A stretch of 36,091 nt of DNA from a virus, in the IMG/VR virus record IMGVR_UViG_3300020442_000283, positions 1 to 36,091 of that record; one strand, given 5' to 3'. The translations under genes were made by a program, and so were the position numbers. Below, piece by piece: positions 31,368 to 36,091 of the stretch. The notes beneath the pieces were generated by a model, which did not search any database, was not told the origin of the DNA, and saw nothing but the letters and a program-made list of their open reading frames with translations. The first letter of the stretch is position 1. Each line of letters starts with the position of its first letter.

Positions 31368-32288
31368 ATGAAAGACACAATTTTATTTGGGGATTGTCGT
31401 CAGACTATCCCAACAATTACTGAACCTGTTAGGATGTGCGTAACATCCCCACCTTATTATGGTCTTAGAGACTATGGAGGAGAGGACAAACAAATTGGAC
31501 AAGAAGGAAGTCCAGAGGAGTTTATTGACCAACTGGTAGAGGTATTCAAAAAAGTCAGGGATGTTCTAACTGATGATGGAACTCTATGGGTCAATATGGG
31601 TGACACATACTATAACTATAGGAGTGATGGCAATTACCCTAAACAAACAGTAAGTAAAACTAATCAAGATTTACCTAGTTTTTCACCTGCAAGAGGTAAC
31701 AAACTACAAGGATTAAAAAGTAAGGATTTGATTGGTGTACCTTGGATGTTGGCATTCGCATTACGCAAAGATGGATGGTATCTTAGGCAAGATATTATTT
31801 GGCATAAACCAAACCCAATGCCCGAAAGTGTAAAGGATAGATGCACTAAATCACATGAATATATTTTCTTACTCAGTAAGAGTAAGAACTATTATTATGA
31901 TAATGAAGCGATCAAAGAACCTGCAAAAGATTGGGGAACTAGAGATCGGACTAATGGTAAGTATCATAATAAAGGAACTGGTTTACAACCTCATACTGGA
32001 CTCAGTAAGAGTTATCCAACTAAGAATAAAAGATCAGTATGGACAGTAACTAGCAAACCATATAGGGAAGCACATTTTGCTACCTACCCACCTGATTTAA
32101 TTGAACCTTGCATCAAAGCAGGTAGTCAAAAGGGTGATATTATTCTTGATCCTTTTATGGGATCAGGAACTACAGCAATGGTCGCTAAACAATTAGATAG
32201 GCATTTTATAGGATGTGAGTTACATGACTCATATAAAACACTTATAGATGGTAGGTTACCTAACACAGCGTTGAGTGATCTGTTCTAA
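31368..32288 (+). CDS. Beta-class DNA methyltransferase (likely N4-cytosine or N6-adenine)
   Basis: 306 residues. Motif IV at CVTSPPYYGLRDYG (residues 24-37), then QIGQEGSPEEFIDQLVEVFK, DGTLWVNMGDTYYN, QDIIWHKPNPMPES (target-recognition side) and SAM-binding ILDPFMGSGTTAMVA near residue 260. This layout is like the orphan methylases often found in cyanophages. It starts directly after the helicase stop (TAAATG), so the two are one transcription and translation unit. It differs greatly from the methyltransferase at 27722, so the targets probably differ. Confidence 0.87.
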   Translation: MKDTILFGDCRQTIPTITEPVRMCVTSPPYYGLRDYGGEDKQIGQEGSPEEFIDQLVEVFKKVRDVLTDDGTLWVNMGDTYYNYRSDGNYPKQTVSKTNQDLPSFSPARGNKLQGLKSKDLIGVPWMLAFALRKDGWYLRQDIIWHKPNPMPESVKDRCTKSHEYIFLLSKSKNYYYDNEAIKEPAKDWGTRDRTNGKYHNKGTGLQPHTGLSKSYPTKNKRSVWTVTSKPYREAHFATYPPDLIEPCIKAGSQKGDIILDPFMGSGTTAMVAKQLDRHFIGCELHDSYKTLIDGRLPNTALSDLF

Positions 32289-32289
32289 T

Positions 32290-32348
32290 GTGACAGTTGA
32301 CGTACTGTCACACATATGGTTGCATAGGTGTAGCGTGTGCTTTATATT
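32290..32348 (+). promoter_or_regulatory. Early promoter with bipartite element (site A)
   Basis: GTGACA (32290-32295), 10 bp, TGTCACA (32306-32312), 7 bp, TTGCAT (32320-32325), 17 bp, TATATT (32343-32348). The arms extend to a 9-bp palindrome. Start expected about 32355. Confidence 0.72.
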
Positions 32349-32354
32349 ATAAAT

Positions 32355-32432
32355 GTCGAAACAAACGAGGCAAGGGTGAGCGACCCCAGTGGAAGATGCT
32401 CTTTAAGTTGAACCTCTCAGTTTTGTTTCGAC
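32355..32432 (+). ncRNA. Structured 5' RNA element closed by an 11-bp perfect stem
   Basis: GTCGAAACAAA (32355-32365) pairs perfectly with TTTGTTTCGAC (32422-32432), enclosing 56 nt with an inner GGGT/ACCC hairpin (32374-32386). The predicted transcript start of promoter A falls on the first base of the stem. It is either a free small RNA or the 5' leader structure of the small frame at 32396-32527, whose ATG lies inside the closed loop. Confidence 0.5.
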
Positions 32433-32527
32433 CCACCAATGACCCTAACCAGTCATTAAAGCGTCACACAGACCCACACAGAGGGGTCTCAGGACGTTAT
32501 ACTAAGGACATCAACACAAGCAAATGA
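32396..32527 (+). CDS. Possible 43-residue basic protein
   Basis: MLFKLNLSVLFRPTNDPNQS then LKRHTDPHRGVSGRYTKDIN TSK. Basic, likely unstructured apart from the N-terminal strand. In favour: its stop overlaps the next ATG as ATGA, the habit of this region, and it lies behind promoter A. Against: no usable Shine-Dalgarno spacing (GGAAG abuts the ATG) and its start is inside a strong RNA hairpin. A longer version from TTG 32297 would begin before the transcript start and is rejected. Confidence 0.4.
   Translation: MLFKLNLSVLFRPTNDPNQSLKRHTDPHRGVSGRYTKDINTSK
32446..32503 (+). promoter_or_regulatory. Early promoter with bipartite element (site I)
   Basis: TAACCA (32446-32451), 10 bp, CGTCACA (32462-32468), 29 bp, -10 TATACT (32498-32503); no -35. 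Leader AAGGACATCAACACAAGCAA before ATG 32524. Confidence 0.6.
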
Positions 32528-32685
32528 ACGAAACAGTTTATGAAGCAGTCTTAGACTGTTACAACCATCCCCCCAATACTCTCAGTAGAGGATGGGATCA
32601 GGATGAAACTCTCGCAGAGACATCCTATCAGTTCAAAATCTTTGATGATTTCTACTATCAACTTTTCGCCCCTATTTACGATTAA
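32524..32685 (+). CDS. Small acidic protein of unknown function
   Basis: 53 residues: MNETVYEAVLDCYNHPPNTL, SRGWDQDETLAETSYQFK, IFDDFYYQLFAPIYD. Rich in Tyr, Phe and acidic residues. Start is set by promoter I and the ATGA overlap with the frame upstream; the last base of its stop is the first of the next ATG (TAATG). No family recognised. Confidence 0.55.
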   Translation: MNETVYEAVLDCYNHPPNTLSRGWDQDETLAETSYQFKIFDDFYYQLFAPIYD

Positions 32686-32846
32686 TGGTTTCCGAAATTC
32701 CTAACGTCCCTTTCTATGATTTTCCTCAGAGTCCAATTTTGATTCTTGGATTCTTTGGTATTCTTGTGGCATTGTTCACAGTTTACACAGTCAACAAAGC
32801 GTACTTCAATTCACCTTTTAATGATGACAATCGAGGACGTAACTAA
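32685..32846 (+). CDS. Single-span membrane protein of unknown function
   Basis: 53 residues with one hydrophobic helix, SPILILGFFGILVALFTVYT, after a short N-terminal segment (MVSEIPNVPFYDFPQ) and before a polar C-terminus (VNKAYFNSPFNDDNRGRN). Likely inner-membrane early protein. Coupled by TAATG to the gene before; overlaps the next gene. Confidence 0.5.
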   Translation: MVSEIPNVPFYDFPQSPILILGFFGILVALFTVYTVNKAYFNSPFNDDNRGRN

Positions 32847-33033
32847 TTCCCCTAAGGATTGGGAAGACTTCTGGTATTTTTCGGAAGAACTTGGTCTATC
32901 TTATCAGTTAGATCAAGAAGACTGGCAAGATCATCAAAAGTATCTTGACCGACTAAAAATCAATCGTTATGTTGAAGATGTTGTTGAAGGAAAAAACAAA
33001 CTTCAAAAACGAGAATCCCCTCTATCTGAATAA
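32824..33033 (+). CDS. Small acidic protein of unknown function
   Basis: 69 residues from ATG 32824 (MTIEDVTNSPKDWEDFWYFS); ATG 32821 is equally possible. The open frame reaches further upstream but overlaps the membrane-protein gene there. Trp- and acid-rich helical protein (LDQEDWQDHQKYLDRLKINR, YVEDVVEGKNKLQKRE). Not recognised. Confidence 0.5.
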   Translation: MTIEDVTNSPKDWEDFWYFSEELGLSYQLDQEDWQDHQKYLDRLKINRYVEDVVEGKNKLQKRESPLSE

Positions 33034-33035
33034 TC

Positions 33036-33242
33036 ATGGACATTAATTTTGAACGTCAAACATCAATCGATAATATGATTGATTCACTCTATGAAGCAAT
33101 GACTAGCAATGGTCTTAATGGACGCATTCCCGAAGCAGCAGCGTGTTACGAGGAGTGGGTAGTTAATGGAGTTGACCCTCAGGAAGTAGATCGCTACGAA
33201 TTTACTTTTTTGAACAATTTTACATTGGAGCAAGAAGCATGA
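33036..33242 (+). CDS. Small helical protein of unknown function
   Basis: 68 residues: MDINFERQTSIDNMIDSLYE, AAACYEEWVVNGVDPQEVDR, YEFTFLNNFTLEQEA. Helical, acidic. It starts 2 bp after the preceding stop and overlaps the next ATG (ATGA). Not recognised. Confidence 0.55.
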   Translation: MDINFERQTSIDNMIDSLYEAMTSNGLNGRIPEAAACYEEWVVNGVDPQEVDRYEFTFLNNFTLEQEA

Positions 33243-33409
33243 ACTGGTCAGCAAATTACTTTGATGGACTAGATGAATTTGAACATCAGTATAATGACAT
33301 TTGGTTCATGAAAATGATCTCTATGTTAAAAGATGATGGAGTTCTCTATGTTCCTATCCTAAACAAATCATTTAACAAAAGAGGACAAGAAATTGAAAAT
33401 CACTCTTAA
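33239..33409 (+). CDS. Small protein of unknown function
   Basis: 56 residues: MNWSANYFDGLDEFEHQYND, IWFMKMISMLKDDGVLYVPI, LNKSFNKRGQEIENHS. The second half (MLKDDGVLYVPIL-x-KSFNKRG) looks like a beta-hairpin/helix unit of small cyanophage early proteins. ATGA start overlap. Overlaps the following frame by 17 bp. Confidence 0.5.
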   Translation: MNWSANYFDGLDEFEHQYNDIWFMKMISMLKDDGVLYVPILNKSFNKRGQEIENHS

Positions 33410-33524
33410 GAACACTAAAAAAGAAATCTTTGAAGCATATCAAAGAGATCAAAATGTGAGAGAGGAGAGAACCATCCTCATCTACATTGCTATCATACTA
33501 TTCACATTTAATTGCTTGTTCTAG
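33393..33524 (+). CDS. Tail-anchored membrane microprotein
   Basis: 43 residues from TTG 33393, with GAGGAC upstream as ribosome binding site: MKITLKNTKKEIFEAYQRDQ, NVREERT, then a C-terminal hydrophobic helix ILIYIAIILFTFNCLF. A soluble helix plus membrane anchor. The TTG start is unusual, and no ATG is available before the helix. The stop codon merges with the left arm of regulatory element B. Confidence 0.45.
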   Translation: MKITLKNTKKEIFEAYQRDQNVREERTILIYIAIILFTFNCLF

Positions 33525-33581
33525 GACAGTTTAAGTACTGTCACATAAACGATTGCATCCCTACAACAAATCGTTTATATT
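33523..33581 (+). promoter_or_regulatory. Early promoter with bipartite element (site B)
   Basis: AGGACA (33523-33528), 10 bp, TGTCACA (33539-33545), 7 bp, TTGCAT (33553-33558), 17 bp, TATATT (33576-33581). Identical layout to site A. Start expected about 33588. Confidence 0.7.
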
Positions 33582-33587
33582 AAGAAC

Positions 33588-33639
33588 ATCAAGGTTATGC
33601 AAACATTTATCAAGTGCTTTGGGATACCTTAACCTTGAT
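33588..33639 (+). promoter_or_regulatory. 5'-terminal leader hairpin
   Basis: ATCAAGGTTA (33588-33597) pairs perfectly with TAACCTTGAT (33630-33639). The 5' arm starts at the predicted transcript start of promoter B, so the message of the gene at 33670 would begin with a hairpin, an arrangement known to protect mRNAs from RNase E. Confidence 0.5.
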
Positions 33640-33669
33640 ACATCATTCACACTTACAATCCCTAATATC

Positions 33670-34122
33670 ATGCCAAATTGGTGTCACAATCGAGTAACAG
33701 TTTACTCAGAAAATACTGAAGAGATCACTAAGATCAGAAATATATTTGAAAGCGAAGCACCTTTTAATGCACTTGTCCCTAGTCCAGTATGGTCAGAAAC
33801 ACCTAACGAAGATGGAGAGTTGCCAGTAAAAGAAGAGCATAAAGATGCTAACGGTAAAGTTATCTTTACAACTGCTAAATTTCCAAAGTCAGGAAAAAAT
33901 GACGAAAGATGGTATGACTGGCAGATTCAAAACTGGGGAACTAAATGGGATATATCTGACGTAGATATTGAACCCGAAGATGATTATGGTCTTGAAATAA
34001 CCTTTGAAACTGCATGGTCTCCACCAGAATATATTTGTGCAGCGATCAGAGAGCAATTTCCTGATACTACAGTAAGTTGGTTTTATGATGAACCTGGTTG
34101 TGAATTAGCAGGTTATCTTTAA
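33670..34122 (+). CDS. Api92/DUF1281-like ferredoxin-fold protein
   Basis: 150 residues from ATG 33670 (MPNWCHNRVTVYSENTEEIT). The MPNWC-x-N-x-V start followed by ERWYDWQIQNWGTKWDISDV, LEITFETAWSPPEYICAAIR and VSWFYDEPGCELAGY is the hallmark of the Api92-like (DUF1281/YubB) family found in phages and plasmids. Function is not known. The WYDWQ-x-x-NWGTKW and the AWSPP motifs are intact. A longer frame from TTG 33553 would start before the transcript and is rejected. Expressed from promoter B through a hairpin leader. Confidence 0.75.
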   Translation: MPNWCHNRVTVYSENTEEITKIRNIFESEAPFNALVPSPVWSETPNEDGELPVKEEHKDANGKVIFTTAKFPKSGKNDERWYDWQIQNWGTKWDISDVDIEPEDDYGLEITFETAWSPPEYICAAIREQFPDTTVSWFYDEPGCELAGYL

Positions 34123-34138
34123 ACTTGCAATAGTACTT

Positions 34139-34196
34139 GTGCCAGTTAATTATGTGTCACACACTTCCTCGCATTGGGTATAAAGCACCCTATAAT
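34139..34196 (+). promoter_or_regulatory. Early promoter with bipartite element (site E)
   Basis: GTGCCA (34139-34144), 10 bp, TGTCACA (34155-34161), 7 bp, TCGCAT (34169-34174), 16 bp, TATAAT (34191-34196). Leader AAGAACATCAAGCAAACAAA precedes ATG 34221. Confidence 0.72.
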
Positions 34197-34220
34197 AAGA
34201 ACATCAAGCAAACAAACCTC

Positions 34221-34439
34221 ATGAAACAAGAAGACCCGATTGATTTCCTAGTTACTATCTACGAGGACTTTCTTTCTAAGCATAACCTACCAGAGTATGA
34301 TGCTTCTGATATGCTTCACGCTCACTTTATCGAAGAGATCACACTTAATGATGGTCAAATCGGTTGGTTAGAAAATTTCATTCGCTTATGGGATTTTGTA
34401 AGCGAAGCAGAATATCAAAACTGGAAGGTAGCAGCATGA
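34221..34439 (+). CDS. Small acidic protein of unknown function
   Basis: 72 residues from ATG 34221 (MKQEDPIDFLVTIYEDFLSK); the open frame extends upstream into the promoter and is not used. Helical: HLPEYD-like loop, MLHAHFIEEITLNDGQIGWL, ENFIRLWDFVSEAEYQNW. Leader has the AAACAAAC box and no Shine-Dalgarno. ATGA overlap with the next gene. Confidence 0.55.
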   Translation: MKQEDPIDFLVTIYEDFLSKHNLPEYDASDMLHAHFIEEITLNDGQIGWLENFIRLWDFVSEAEYQNWKVAA

Positions 34440-34567
34440 ATAAGTATGAAATCACATGGGATGAGCAATATCAACTCATCAAATTATATGATCTCTTGAG
34501 AGATAACGGTATGATCGAAGATCTACCAAAAGAGATCGAAACATTCTTTGAAAAACTACTTGACTAA
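34436..34567 (+). CDS. Small protein of unknown function
   Basis: 43 residues from ATG 34436 (MNKYEITWDEQYQLIKLYDL), chosen for its ATGA overlap; the open frame begins earlier inside the gene before. A single long helix region (LRDNGMIEDLPKEIETFFEK). Not recognised. Confidence 0.5.
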   Translation: MNKYEITWDEQYQLIKLYDLLRDNGMIEDLPKEIETFFEKLLD

Positions 34568-34571
34568 ACTC

Positions 34572-34859
34572 ATGACTAACTTGAATGACCAAATCAAACT
34601 TGAAAAGTTTGGTATGACTCAAAATGAATTACAGGAACTTAGGTATCATTTAGTCGATCGCATTGTCGATAATATGTCAGTCGAGGATTTAGTTCAATAT
34701 GTCAAAGAGGACATGGAGAACATGATGAATGACTTGCCTGATGTAGAATTTATTGATGAAGCAAAAAACTACTGGGATGATGCTTATGATGATGTTGTTG
34801 ATGACATCAAAGAGTATGCTAACTCAGATTTTAAAAAACCAATGGAGGACAGAACATGA
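34572..34859 (+). CDS. Acidic helical protein of unknown function
   Basis: 95 residues from ATG 34572 (MTNLNDQIKLEKFGMTQNEL). Strongly acidic helices: MSVEDLVQYVKEDMENMMND, AKNYWDDAYDDVVDDIKEYA. Starts 4 bp after the preceding stop; stop overlaps the next ATG (ATGA). Negative charge and small size are common in early phage inhibitors, but no family is recognised. Confidence 0.5.
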   Translation: MTNLNDQIKLEKFGMTQNELQELRYHLVDRIVDNMSVEDLVQYVKEDMENMMNDLPDVEFIDEAKNYWDDAYDDVVDDIKEYANSDFKKPMEDRT

Positions 34860-35023
34860 ACCAGTTTAGAATTGAATGCTCAGAGATTAACTACTTCACA
34901 GTATTAGTTGAAGCAGAAAATGAAGCAGAAGCAAGAGAACTTGCCCACGCTAATATAAACGCATTCCCTATTGAAGAGGAACACGTCTCAGAGTGGACTA
35001 TAGAGACTGTAGAGGAGTTGTAA
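34856..35023 (+). CDS. Small protein of unknown function, possible ferredoxin-like hairpin fold
   Basis: 55 residues: MNQFRIECSEINYFTVLVEA, ENEAEARELAHANINAFPIE, EEHVSEWTIETVEEL. Beta-alpha-beta layout (strand FRIECS..YFTVLVEA, helix EAEARELAHANI, strand EWTIETVEEL), as in many small phage proteins of unknown function. ATGA start. Last gene before site C. Confidence 0.55.
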   Translation: MNQFRIECSEINYFTVLVEAENEAEARELAHANINAFPIEEEHVSEWTIETVEEL

Positions 35024-35032
35024 ACCGATAGT

Positions 35033-35092
35033 GTGACAGTTAAAGTACTGTCACACACTTTCCCCATTCGGGGTTTTTTTATGCCATACTAT
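35033..35092 (+). promoter_or_regulatory. Early promoter with bipartite element and nested terminator (site C)
   Basis: GTGACA (35033-35038), 10 bp, TGTCACA (35049-35055), 29 bp, -10 CATACT (35085-35090; TACTAT 35087-35092 is an alternative). The most symmetric copy: 10-bp arms GTGTGACAGT / ACTGTCACAC. No -35 seen. Confidence 0.68.
35062..35080 (+). terminator. Intrinsic terminator inside promoter C
   Basis: CCCC-ATTC-GGGG followed by seven T, ending 4 bp before the -10 box. Short stem but all G-C. Confidence 0.65.
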
Positions 35093-35117
35093 AGGTATCA
35101 AATCAAATCAGTCAATT

Positions 35118-35279
35118 ATGCGATATTCAGTTCACGTCCCATCCGCACCTTACGAAAATTCAAGTTTTGTTGACTTGGATGACTGTTGGGGTCTTTGTTA
35201 TGATCTTGCTCAGGAGTATGGTTATGCCGAAGTTAGGTATGGAAATTGCCTTATGGGTTCTTATAGTGACAAAGATTAA
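35118..35279 (+). CDS. Small protein of unknown function
   Basis: 53 residues: MRYSVHVPSAPYENSSFVDL, DDCWGLCYDLAQEYGYAEVR, YGNCLMGSYSDKD. Three Cys, beta-alpha-beta appearance. The start is set by promoter C. Its last codons (S-D-K-D-stop) contain the left arm of element D. Not recognised. Confidence 0.5.
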   Translation: MRYSVHVPSAPYENSSFVDLDDCWGLCYDLAQEYGYAEVRYGNCLMGSYSDKD

Positions 35280-35323
35280 ACTGTCACACACATACACACA
35301 TAACACAATTTTCCCTTTATACT
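35266..35323 (+). promoter_or_regulatory. Early promoter with bipartite element (site D)
   Basis: GTGACA (35266-35271), 10 bp, TGTCACA (35282-35288), 29 bp, -10 TATACT (35318-35323), no clear -35. Leader AAGAATAACAAACGAGGACA before ATG 35346. Confidence 0.68.
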
Positions 35324-35345
35324 AAGAATAACAAACGAGGACATT

Positions 35346-35621
35346 ATGCAATTCAAATCTCAAAACGAAGAAACAGTAATTGACTACTATGAAGTTCACA
35401 ATGCTAAGAGAGAGACAATCAAGAATGCTAGACTCAGAATTGTTACTTTCTTAGGTAAGACAATCTCAAGAAATCCAATTAATGTTTTTGACATGGCAGA
35501 AGAAATTGATGTTTTGTTAGAAAAGAACTATGCAGTTACTATTAACACAAAAAGACCATCCCAGTATCTGTTAGGTGTGACAGCACAGAAAGTGGCACAG
35601 TCTCGCACCTCTTTCTACTAA
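35346..35621 (+). CDS. Small basic protein of unknown function
   Basis: 91 residues: MQFKSQNEETVIDYYEVHNA, KRETIKNARLRIVTFLGKTI, NVFDMAEEIDVLLEKNYAVT, INTKRPSQYLLGVTAQKVAQ. Mixed alpha/beta with a basic C-terminus. Preceded by GAGGAC at good spacing. Element H lies in its last 45 bases. Not recognised. Confidence 0.55.
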   Translation: MQFKSQNEETVIDYYEVHNAKRETIKNARLRIVTFLGKTISRNPINVFDMAEEIDVLLEKNYAVTINTKRPSQYLLGVTAQKVAQSRTSFY

Positions 35622-35634
35622 TCCCCACTATAAT
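35577..35634 (+). promoter_or_regulatory. Early promoter with bipartite element (site H)
   Basis: GTGACA (35577-35582), 10 bp, TGGCACA (35593-35599), 29 bp, -10 TATAAT (35629-35634). The element lies within the coding end of the preceding gene. Leader AATTAAACAAACATC directly precedes ATG 35656. Confidence 0.68.
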
Positions 35635-35655
35635 AAAAGTAATTAAACAAACATC

Positions 35656-36091
35656 ATGACTACTGAAACACTTACACTAAAAGAGAGAGTTGAAGATTGG
35701 ACAGCAGAGCATTGCCTAGCACTTGAGCAGAATTATCTTGACTACCATAAAAGAATGGTGATCGCAAATTTTGAGAGATATGAAGGAGTTAGGTCTGATC
35801 TCTCAGGATATGCTAAAGAGCAGATTGATGCTATTGAAAATGGAACTTTCAAAGGTAAGAAATTCACATTTAGCGAAGGTAAAAAGTATTTGAAAGTTAT
35901 CATGAATGATTATGATGACAGAACTGGATCATATCGCTCTGGAGGAGTACATTGCTTTATTGATAAGAATACTGGACAAGTTTTTAAAGCAGCATCCTAC
36001 AAAGCACCAGCGAAGGGAGTCCGTTTTGATATGCGAATCATTACAGAGAGAGCATTAATGCACAATCCTAGTTTTTGTGACTGGGCAGGAG
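35656..36091 (+). CDS. Conserved-type early cyanophage protein (cut by window edge)
   Basis: At least 145 residues, open to the end of the window. N-terminus MTTETLTLKERVEDWTAEHC; an amphipathic helix region follows (NYLDYHKRMVIANFERYEGV), then a beta-rich part: KKFTFSEGKKYLKVIMNDYD, GGVHCFIDKNTGQVFKAASY, KAPAKGVRFDMRIITERALM. The FIDK-x-TG-x-VFKAASYKAPAKGVRFD stretch is typical of a recurrent cyanophage protein of unknown function, often near the early region. Start follows promoter H and its AAACAAAC leader. Confidence 0.65.
   Translation, partial: MTTETLTLKERVEDWTAEHCLALEQNYLDYHKRMVIANFERYEGVRSDLSGYAKEQIDAIENGTFKGKKFTFSEGKKYLKVIMNDYDDRTGSYRSGGVHCFIDKNTGQVFKAASYKAPAKGVRFDMRIITERALMHNPSFCDWAG

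Noticed and set aside
32297-32527. 76-residue frame from TTG 32297
   Set aside because: Its start lies in the regulatory palindrome, upstream of the -10 of promoter A; only the part from ATG 32396 is considered.
33553-34122. Long version of the Api92-like gene from TTG 33553
   Set aside because: The TTG is the -35 box of promoter B and lies upstream of the predicted transcript start; the family begins with MPNWC at 33670.
26071-35634. NtcA, CRP or LexA site as the identity of the repeated element
   Set aside because: NtcA needs GTA-N8-TAC, CRP TGTGA-N6-TCACA and cyanobacterial LexA AGTAC-N4-GTWC; the 10-bp gap between GTGACA and TGTCAC does not fit any of them.
26071-35634. CRISPR array or dispersed mobile repeat made of the GTGACA/TGTCAC palindromes
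   Set aside because: Spacing is irregular, every copy is tied to a -10 box, and there are no spacers or cas genes.

Overview
The window is part of the genome of a T4-like cyanophage (a myovirus of marine Synechococcus or Prochlorococcus). The evidence is a block of T4-type baseplate genes (gp53, gp48, gp4, gp54, gp26, a gp27-like hub, gp5) combined with cyanobacterial metabolic genes (a CP12 Calvin-cycle regulator and a CpeT-type bilin lyase), AT-rich DNA, T4-type late promoters (CTAAATA or ATAAATA) and tRNA genes. No integrase, IS element or CRISPR array was seen.

Layout. Positions 1-2074 (minus strand) carry gp53 (cut by the window edge) and gp48. From 2114 everything reads on the plus strand. 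Positions 2114-14459 hold baseplate, hub and tape-measure genes: gp4, gp54, gp26 with a probable -1 frameshift extension, two paralogous tape-measure-like proteins (the second with two peptidoglycan-cleaving domains), the hub, CP12, CpeT and the gp5 spike. Positions 14460-15330 hold small genes, tRNA-Leu(UAA), tRNA-Thr(UGU) and a probable small RNA with its own consensus promoter and terminator. Positions 15341-26081 hold a 2OG-Fe(II) oxygenase, two unknown genes, a series of virion/tail-fibre proteins, a tail-fibre chaperone-like protein and a second oxygenase. These regions use late promoters.

Positions 26071-36091 are an early-type region of many short, tightly overlapping genes. A modification/helicase island (27.7-32.3 kb) has two beta-class DNA methyltransferases, a ParB-like protein and an SF2 helicase. 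Here the late motif disappears. Ten promoters share a bipartite inverted element, (G/T)(T/A)(G/A)(A/C)CA-N10-TG(T/G)CACA, ending a fixed 29-30 bp before the -10 box. Several are followed by a similar A/C-rich leader without a Shine-Dalgarno sequence, and three have an intrinsic terminator packed between element and -10. I do not know of a description of this element, and I consider it the most novel signal in the window.

How it fits together. Early genes appear to be switched on by host sigma-70 promoters plus the element-bearing promoters. Structural genes are switched on later by a T4 gp55-type sigma at CTAAATA/ATAAATA. CP12 and CpeT lie in the late structural block. All functional calls rest on motifs, length and gene order read by eye; no database search was run.
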